Source of the DNA: Gnetum montanum
Taxonomy: Eukaryota > Streptophyta > Gnetopsida > Gnetales > Gnetaceae
Assembly (NCBI GenBank): GCA_015680685.1
Contig: MNCI01004154.1
Location: forward strand, 469,018-533,017
Length of the DNA: 64,000 nucleotides
Reading direction: 5' to 3'
The translations under genes and the position numbers were made by a program. Every line of letters begins with the position of its first letter. Position 1 is the first letter of the stretch. This document shows, piece after piece, positions 56,790-64,000 of the stretch. The notes below the pieces were generated by a model, which searched no databases, was not told where the DNA came from, and saw only the letters and a list, made by a program, of their open reading frames with translations.

Positions 56790-58392
56790 GGTGGATTTGT
56801 TGGAATTGGAAAAGCCTTGGAGTTACCTTGGTTTGATATTGAGTCTACATTCTTGTCCATTTAAAATCCTTTGCATCATTTTGATATTTTTATACATCCA
56901 AGAATTCAATACCATATCCAGGGATATCCCATTTTGTAAAAAGGAAAACACACATAGTGGGAATGCCCATGGTAACTCTTTATTTACTATGAGGAAAATC
57001 AATCTTTTTTATGGAAGAGCTAAGTGAGTACAATACCCTATGCATGATTTGTACATGGCTCCTCAACTACTTTTTGTATCTGGCTATGTTGTGTTTAGCA
57101 TGAGCTAGTTGTTTAGGTATGCCACCTTATGTTAACGAAAATTCCCACACTGAGACCTTACTGATTTACATAATAGTTGAAATGCAACCTTTGTGTAACA
57201 AATGGTAGGTTTCACCATGTTACTTTTGAGATGCAGTCACTTTGAAGTCGTTCTTGCTCCAACAGTCACCCCTTTTTAAGATCTTTAACTCATTGGATTT
57301 GCTTCATTAATACAAGGGCAGGGGATAGATACTTGTCTTGGAACCTACTAAATGTTGCTTACTCGATGGGGTAGTTTTGGTCTTCTTACTTTAGAATACA
57401 CTAACGAGCTACATGATCATCTAATTCTGAGTGTAGATACCAGTCCTCAATGGAAGACTATGTTTCACAATTATGGGGAATGTGGGAGCATGGGAATGCT
57501 AAAACGTGTACCCAAATAAGTTCGGGAATGAGAGGCATTTTTTTCATGTGGAACCTAAATATAAAAATTTTATAAGATATATCTAAAAATATACTTTAAA
57601 TATTATTTTTTATTAATACTTATTATCAATATGACTACATCAATTGTCTAATTCTCAACTAAGCAATTTCAATTATCTAATTCTATGAAATCTCAATGTT
57701 AAATATACTAACTCTATCCATTATAAAGATAAAATTCATAATAGTAAACTTAATGTTCACCAAGAAATTTCAATAATTAAAACTTACCATCTTTTTTTTT
57801 AATGTGAAAGTTTCAAATTTTATGTTAATTTTTATCCTAAGATAAGTGAAAGTTTTAAATTTCTTTTCTCGTATTGATATTTTACCTTTTTAAATAAAAG
57901 TATTTGAACTTTCATATGAAAACTTAATTTTAAAATTTTGTTCTAATTAACTTTACCAAACATCATATTATCACTAGTAGTCAAACTTATGTGACTAGAA
58001 TCTTTGTTTTTTGTTCAAATTAGAAATGTGTAGTTAAATAACTTGTAGTTGAAAATATTCATAATTTATAATGTCAAGATACATTTCTAGTTCTTTAGCT
58101 ATTCTTAGTGTTAATATAATCTTGAATATTAAAAAATATCTTTTATGCATCCATGTAGAGAATGTTTGCTAATTTGGTGAAATATTTTTCAATTATTACC
58201 ATATAGAGTTGCATTGATTTTGCATTAATACAGTTATAGAACTTGTAGTAAACATTAAAGTCTATTGATTTCTTGGAATTATTGATGTTTGGGAGGAGTT
58301 CTTAAGCAAAATGGAATGCACTCTCATACCTAGAATTCATAGAGCACATAAAGTTTTGTGGGAGTATGCTCTTGGGTAACATTGATGGTAGG
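56790..58392. other. Anonymous AT-rich DNA
   Basis: No recognisable gene or element. Confidence 0.35.
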
Positions 58393-58479
58393 CTTAGACT
58401 CCTACAAGAGGCAGTAGTGGGAAATTTTCTGCAATGGGTGAAAGCCTGATAGAGCAATGCCGCATGGAGGTAGAAATCC
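58393..58479 (+). pseudogene. rrn16: Plastid 16S rRNA fragment (nuclear plastid insertion)
   Basis: 'agactcctacaagaggcagtagtggg', 'ttttctgcaatgggtgaaagcctgat' and 'agagcaatgccgcatggaggtagaa' reproduce the 16S segment ACTCCTACGGGAGGCAGCAG...GCAATGGGCGAAAGCCTGACGG...GCCGCGTGGAGGTAGAAG. The TTTTCCGCAATGGGCGAAAGCCTGACGGAGCAATGCCGCG form is plastid, not mitochondrial. Nearly all differences are C-to-T or G-to-A. It is too short to function. Confidence 0.85.
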
Positions 58480-58779
58480 TATTAGGGTTTTTTCTCTAGT
58501 GGTAGATGTTGTTCCTCATTTTCTCAGTGTGAAACTAGCTAGGGGATCTAATTATTATTAAGTTGAGGTAGAGCTTTTTTTTAATAAATAGAAACAACCA
58601 AATAACAAGCTAAGTAGCTTTTTTTTTCTAGCTACTTCCTACCCCAAATCATGCTTCACTTGTTACTACTGTAGATATAGAAATTATGAAAATACTTATT
58701 AATGGGAAAGGTTTTTCTTTAACCATCATTTGGCTTAATGTAGCATTTAGATTGAATGACTCAAAAGCATTGGTGCGTG

Positions 58780-58816
58780 TGTAAACAAGGTGCTCTATCA
58801 ATTGAGCTATAGCCCT
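58780..58816 (-). pseudogene. trnV-UAC: Plastid trnV-UAC 5' exon fragment
   Basis: Minus strand AGGGCTATAGCTCAATTGAT, then AGAGCACCTTGTTTACAC, matches the 5' half of plastid tRNA-Val(UAC), including D-stem, D-loop and anticodon stem up to the UAC. In plastids a group II intron starts here; the following ACGCACC... is compatible but not a clean GTGCG start. The 3' exon was not found. It lies 300 bp from the 16S fragment although the two are not adjacent in plastid genomes. Confidence 0.7.
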
Positions 58817-60199
58817 ATGATTTTTATCGAATATACTAAAATAAAACCTTTTTTTATCAAGGTAAAGCTTATTCCGAGGGCTACTAAAAGCATCATAGGC
58901 TAAACATGTACTAATAAATAATTAGCTAACTTGCTAACCTTGTGTAATTGGTGTTGGCCAGCAGTGGGTAGCCAAATACAAGAATTGAGGCTGGATAGGG
59001 CATGATGATGCTAGTGCCTATGCTCATAAAAAAAATTCTAAGGTTTGATAGTGAAATCATTTCCTAAGTCTTCCCTAAATTTTTTATGTCAATAAATGAT
59101 TCTTTCTCTTTTTTTCAACCTATAAAAAGAAGACCAATACTTTTTGGTACCCTTTTAGACTTTTTGGTTCAGTCTTTTAGTAGGTTTATTAATTGAAATT
59201 AATGGTTCCAATGATGTCAAGGCCCCATTTATGGAAATACCATGTAATCTAAGACATTTGCAGCTGGTCTTTGGTGTCTTCCCAATTTCGATATGATCAT
59301 AAATATATATTTGATATTTATACATATGATGTTGGGGTGTTTTATTGTACATATGACCTTGCAAAAGTGTTTATAATATAACTACCCAAAATTTTCTCAA
59401 AATAAAAAAAAAAGAAAAAAAAAATTATGAGAGAGGAAAAATTAACTTTGTATCTCCATTAATTTTTACATGTCATTAAAGAAACTAACAAACACATGAA
59501 ACAACGGTAAGTAACCATAGCCATTAAAATAGAGAATAAATTTCAAGGTATTTGTTTATAAAAGAATAAAATACAAAAAATAAGAAAACTACATATTAGG
59601 AAAATTCCAAAAATTAGCCCCTAAAAGTCCCTCAAATCAACCTCATGCAAATTCCAAGTTCAACAACAGTAGCAAGGAAAATCCCCCAACCTCAGGTAAG
59701 AATTAACATAGAACATTGGAGGAAAACCCAAGTTCAACCGCAAAAAGACCAATAAAGAACTAGCAAGAAGTAGCCTTGCACCTCCTCCTCTCTTCATCTC
59801 AGCCATTCCTTAAACTAGCATAGGCTTCCCTACTTGATGAAAAGGTGAATATAAAAGAAAAAAAACCTACTATTTAAGGCTTGGATACAAAGTTATGCAC
59901 AAACATTTATTCAATGGATATATACTAGACAGCCCACTCCTCTAAATTCTATTTATTATTTCATGGTATAATAACAACTTGACTAAAAAACCATAGAAAA
60001 TGTGTGCCCATAAGAACTTTTTTTAGCTATTTAACATAAAATATTTAAAATTAATGACTTGAACTAAGAAACTAATTATATGTTTACAATACACATACAA
60101 AATTAAGTTAGTCAACCAAACTTAAGTGATAACTTTAAATTTTAACATAATATTACTAATTAAAATATCTAATATTAATTCTTTTAACAAAATAACAAA
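58817..60199. other. Anonymous AT-rich DNA
   Basis: No gene recognised. It may contain more plastid-derived DNA next to the tRNA fragment that I could not identify by eye. Confidence 0.35.
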
Positions 60200-60859
60200 A
60201 GGAAGAAAAGGTAGAGGTTGGAATGGTTAGAGGGAGCAAGATGTGGGACAAAGGTAGAGGGAACAAGGCAAGGAGTGTGAATAGGAAGAGGTCACATGGG
60301 GGAGGCCAAGACCATAGTGGACCTAAAGAGGGAGGATCTAGAGCTATTGGTTTGAAGGCAAGCCCTAGGGAGGGAGGATGGAGGTCCTACAAGGATTAGG
60401 AGAGGAGGCCCTATGGGATTTGGCTTGAGTCAGGAGCAACTAGTTAGGGGGGTTGATGATGGATCCTTGAACTTTGGTGGTAGAACCATTAAGTCCATCT
60501 CCTAATCAAGAGGAGCAATGAAATTTTAGGTGAAGGGGTCATTGCAAGACAGACTACGCGCTATGGAGTTAAGCGTGATTAGGAAGCTTGTTTCTTCTAG
60601 GTTATGGCTATGGTTAGATCTAATTAAGCATTAGTTTGTTATTTTGTGTATCATGGGGGAGTTCTAGGTGTAGTTACTCACTAGGGATTTGTTACTGTGC
60701 ATTTTTCAAACTTCAAAGGAAAGGGACCATGTTTTGTTTAGGGTGCGGAGGGGGGGGGGGGGGNCATGGTTCTTCAAGGTTAAGAACCTAGCCCTTACAC
60801 ATTGGCGAGCTAGGATGAATAAGGAGACTAGTCTTTTCTCATGATCATCTATTTTAGTT

Positions 60860-61215
60860 AGGGTCTTGAGTATGCCTTGGGAGCTTTGAACCATAGATTT
60901 CCTAAAGGCTCTAGTAGGCCACTTTGGGGACTTTATCTCCTTTGATCAGTTCACAGCATCAAAGAAGCATATGGGTTATGCGAGGTCTATGTTTGAAGGT
61001 CACTATCCTCCAAAAAATTGTTGAAGGAGGTCATCTTGAACCTACCATCTAGAGAAGAGAAGCTTGTTGTGGAATACAAGAATGTCCCCTTTGATGGCCT
61101 AGTTTCAATTCCACTACATTGTGGCCTCCTAGCAACTTGTGAGACCTACAGTAAGGGTAAGCATGCTACTAAAGATTGCAAGGTACATTCCATAGATCCT
61201 TGGCCAAAAAAATAG
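60860..61215 (+). pseudogene. LINE ORF1: DUF4283-like region and zinc knuckle
   Basis: 60860-61015 reads YALGALNHRFPKGSSRPLWG and SKKHMGYARSMFEGHYPP in shifted frames, fitting 'LPWE....L..LG..LG....'. 61018-61215 is open: REEKLVVEYKNVPFDGL, then CETYSKGKHATKDC. That is the 'V.YE..PF.C..C...GH...DC' CCHC knuckle of plant LINE ORF1, with the first Cys pair disturbed. The role in life is RNA binding. Confidence 0.65.
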
Positions 61216-61631
61216 CCAAAAATTGAGGGTTGGGTTCTAGTGAATAAAAAAAGAGTATCACTTCCCTCTTCCTTCTTCCTCAGGTTGTGGGAGGATGTAG
61301 GGTCCCCCCCTATGGGGTTGTGAGTGTTGGTGAGGGGGTTGCTCCCCCACCCTGATAATTCCTAGGTGGTTTAAGACACTAGCACACTAATGATTGATGT
61401 TTCTCCAAAGGGGTTAGGGATCCCACTACTTGGGGATTTGGTCTGCAATGCATCAAATTACTAGGAAGATTCTAAAGGATAAAGAATAGGACTTTATGAT
61501 TGTAAATGAATCCTAGAGGGTAAGTAGACCTCCCAAAAAAGAGATATGGAATAATAAGACACAACAAGACATTGACTTGGGATCTCAAATGATCCTCAAA
61601 GGGATGTAAAAAAATGGTCTACCAGTAGACC

Positions 61632-62000
61632 ATGAAGATCCTTTCATGGAATTGCAAGGAACTTCAACTAGAGTCCCTATGAAAGGATCTCACCTATGGT
61701 TACCCATTGGGAACTTCAACTAGTGTTTGTATGCATGGGAGAAGAATAGGAAGAGAGAAACCCTCCTCTTAGGATCCATTAATTCTTGTTAATGCTTTAG
61801 ACCTATGACCTTATGGATCTAGATATCCATGGTTATCATTTCACTAAAGGCAACAGATGTAAAGGTAAGAACTGAGTTTTATCTAGGATTGATATGATAT
61901 AGGTTAGTCCCAAGGTCCTTCTAAACCATGATGTCTTGGTTACTAGCCATGAGAGGTGGGCTTCAAATCATTGCACTCTCATTTGAGTAGGTACATTCAA
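61632..62000 (+). pseudogene. LINE AP-endonuclease domain
   Basis: Opens MKILSWNCKELQLESL (family: MKILSWNIRGL). Later it reads FTKGNRCKGK and SHERWASNHCTLI, corresponding to the 'TWSN....' and 'SDHCPI' motifs. The Asp of SDH is Asn, so it is catalytically dead as read. Stops interrupt it throughout. Confidence 0.6.
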
Positions 62001-62539
62001 ACAAAATTTGACAAAATGATGGCTGTGAAAGATGGTGAAGGATATATGGAAAAACTACCCTATACAAACAAACCCTTGGGATTTTCTAAAATAAGGGCTC
62101 TTACATCTCAAGAAAGAGATTAGAAACCTATAGAATATAGAGAAGTATTCTTTCAAGTTAGCTTGGGTTGCCTTCCCGTAGAGACTTCTAGATATTCAAG
62201 CTTGGCAGGAGAATGGTGAAACTATGGAGGAGAAAGAGCATGACTTACTAGTTGAACACCAACTATTGGCTAGAGAAGAGGAGCAATACTAACAAGAGAG
62301 ATCTAGCATCTAGGGACTTAGGAAGGGATACAAGAACACTCACTTCTTCTTTGCCACTATAAAAGCTAATAATCAACCCAAAAGGATCCACCACATTCTT
62401 TAGGGAAAACCCTCTTGCATGATTCAGAAAACATTAATCAAGAAATACAAAAGTATTGGATCGGAATATGAATAAGGGGAGATTCCTTTCCTATCTTCAT
62501 CCAAATTCAAAAGGTTATTGGAAAGGAGGATAACAATTC

Positions 62540-63270
62540 GCTAGTTGCCCCTATAACCATGCTAAATGTCTTTGAGGTCATGGCTTCTCTCAAATTTGCT
62601 AAGGCCCTAAGGCCTAATAGTTGGCCCATCAAGTTCTTTTGGGAATTCTATGATATCTTGGAAAATAACATCCTAGATTCATTCAGCCTTATGTTGAAGT
62701 GGGGATAGGTTCACCATGAAATCAATTGCTTACAAATTATGCTCAATCTAAAGTTTCCAAACCCCATGGTACCTAAACACTATAGAACAATTGGGATGTG
62801 TAATATGCTACTTAGACTCTTCACCAAAATCCTTGTTTGATAGCTATAGCCATTAATGTTATGTTTGGTTGGTGCTCACCAAGTTGGCTTCATTAAAAGG
62901 AAACATATCTAAGATCAAATCCTACTACTTCAAGAAGCTATGTACTCCATACAAAGAGCTTAGTTCCCTAGTATGTGTATTAAACTTGATATTGCAAAGG
63001 CCTATGATATCGTTGATGGGATGCATCTTAGAACATTATGATCATGAAGGGATTTTACCCTAACTTTGTGCCTCTTTGCATCAACTCCAAGCCACAAGGG
63101 CCTACTTCTTCAATTTGAATGGTCAACTCTAGGGGTTTTCCTTCCCAAGTAGGGGGATCCATCAAGGTGACCCTCTTTCCCCCTATCATTTTATCATTAC
63201 CATGGATACCATGAAATTTTATTGTAGGGAAGAGAAAATTAGAGGATTAAACATTGAAGGGATTACTTGC
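62540..63270 (+). pseudogene. LINE reverse transcriptase
   Basis: MASLKFAKALRPNSWPIKFF (family: 'KAPGPDG.P..FF'), KFPNPMVPKHYRTIGMCNML ('NP......RPISLCNV.YK'), CIKLDIAKAYDIVDGMHL ('KLD..KAYDRVDW.FL') and GSIHQGDPLSPYHFIITMDT ('G..QGDPLSPYLF'). The YADD box could not be located, and about 63270-63300 is scrambled. Confidence 0.75.
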
Positions 63271-63599
63271 ATCATGAAATAATTATGTTAATGAAACAAT
63301 TCTTATGACCTAGGTGGTAATGACATAGGCCTTGGCTATCAACATGGCTCTATATAGGAATGCAAAAAAATTGGCTTGAAGTTGAATTGAGAGAAATTGA
63401 CAATACACTTCTTTCATATAGAGGAACCAATTGAAAGGTAAGCTTGTTAGGAGCTTGGAATTCTATAGGGTATAGTTCAAGACTCTTATCTGGGGATGCC
63501 CATGTTTGCCTGGGGTAGACTAACAACCTGGACTTTTTTAATTTAGTGGCTCCAATCCTAGGTTGGTCGTTGGACTGCACATTTTCTAATAAGGAAAAG

Positions 63600-63870
63600 A
63601 AAAATGATCTTGGCCACATCCATCCTCTTGGCTATCACTAGATATGTTGCCTTTGTTGCTACACCATCAACAAAATTGACCAAATTATATGAAACTTTGT
63701 TTAGTCTGGAGGAAAGGGGGAAGAACACCAAGGTGGCCAAGCCTAAGATTGTCGAAGGTATAGGGATCTCAAGATTTGAAGATGCCATTCTAATGGGGTA
63801 ATAGGGAATCATCAATAGGTTCATACAAGATGACAAATGTTGACTGTAGTGACCATGCATGATAGCTAAC
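63600..63870 (+). pseudogene. LINE post-RT region
   Basis: ILATSILLAITRYVAFVATP, then KLTKLYETLFSLEERGKNTK and VEGIGISRFEDAIL, match 'VL.AIP.Y.LS....P......I.....FLW......K....W......P...GGLG.R.L...N.AL' of plant L1. Sequence to 64000 probably continues it. Confidence 0.6.
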
Positions 63871-64000
63871 AAATACTAGCCTTTGACAAAAATCTTCAAG
63901 GACTCATACATATGGGAGAACCTCTACAATTACATTCATAAGATAACTGAATGGCGAATGATGAGGGCCCAACTACATGAACTCTCAAAATTTAAATATC

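Larger units (their letters stand above)
60200..64000 (+). mobile_element. Degenerate L1-type LINE, running off the right edge
   Basis: In order on the plus strand: an ORF1-like region ending in a zinc knuckle (60860-61215), AP-endonuclease (61632-62000), RT (62540-63270) and post-RT text (63600-63870). Spacing and order fit a plant L1. The many stops and frameshifts show it is long dead. The 5' boundary is set by eye where coding-like text begins (RGSKMWDKGRGNKARS). Confidence 0.75.

Noticed and set aside
56483-57027. Gly-rich and Pro-rich 'proteins' of 102-174 codons
   Set aside because: They are translations of a poly-G block; no coding signal.
1-64000. CRISPR array, bacterial operon, riboswitch or defence system
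   Set aside because: The only regular repeats are LTR U3 repeats, microsatellites and tandem duplications; everything else fits plant nuclear DNA.

Overview
The window looks like plant nuclear DNA, most likely from a large, repeat-rich genome such as a gymnosperm (inference). It is AT-rich and has no operons or ribosome-binding sites. Almost all recognisable coding sequence is decayed Ty3/gypsy LTR retrotransposon or LINE. Two LTR families have a primer-binding site matching plant tRNA-Asp. There is also a fragment of plastid DNA. Only two stretches look like cellular genes: a short secreted-peptide gene at 9796-10146 (+), and a weaker signal-peptide exon with a possible second exon at 6513-6890 (-).

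Layout. 1-3322 holds the 5' part of a minus-strand gypsy element (A). It is inserted into the integrase tail of a Del/Tekay-like chromovirus whose 2.8-kb 3' LTR fills 3606-6422. 6423-10550 is the least repetitive stretch and carries both candidate cellular genes. 10818-16300 is a second gypsy family (B, minus strand). Its pol has been reduced to protease joined in frame to the integrase C-terminus, and its long GC-rich LTR carries a TATA box. 16300-20122 is mostly anonymous DNA with one protease relic.

20123-40553 is the main structure. It is a 20.4-kb plus-strand element (C) with 939/945-bp LTRs, a TTTAG target-site duplication, a tRNA-Asp PBS, gag, protease, RT, RNase H, integrase and a large extra downstream ORF. 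Its RT is split by a complete 7155-bp minus-strand relative (D, 24551-31705; LTRs 868/831 bp; target-site duplication AAGGT). D has gag and protease but no RT, RNase H or integrase. Elements A and D and a solo LTR at 46386-47180 share a U3 packed with CGATATCGCG palindromes.

40554-64000 is older debris. It contains a TATA-bearing promoter-like block (43387-43564), the solo LTR just named, an L1 zf-RVT relic (47891-48019), a chromovirus solo LTR with TGATG duplication (50080-52803), an RTE-type LINE relic (53740-54690), a poly-G block (56510-56781), plastid 16S rRNA and trnV-UAC fragments (58393-58816), and a long degenerate L1 LINE running off the right edge (about 60200-64000).

No defence, CRISPR or biosynthetic system is present. 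The most informative content is the dated nest of autonomous and non-autonomous relatives, the palindromic U3, the gag-protease-integrase-tail fusion and the orphan secreted peptide. Most stop codons in the relics are explained by C-to-T or G-to-A changes, as expected for methylated, silenced repeats.
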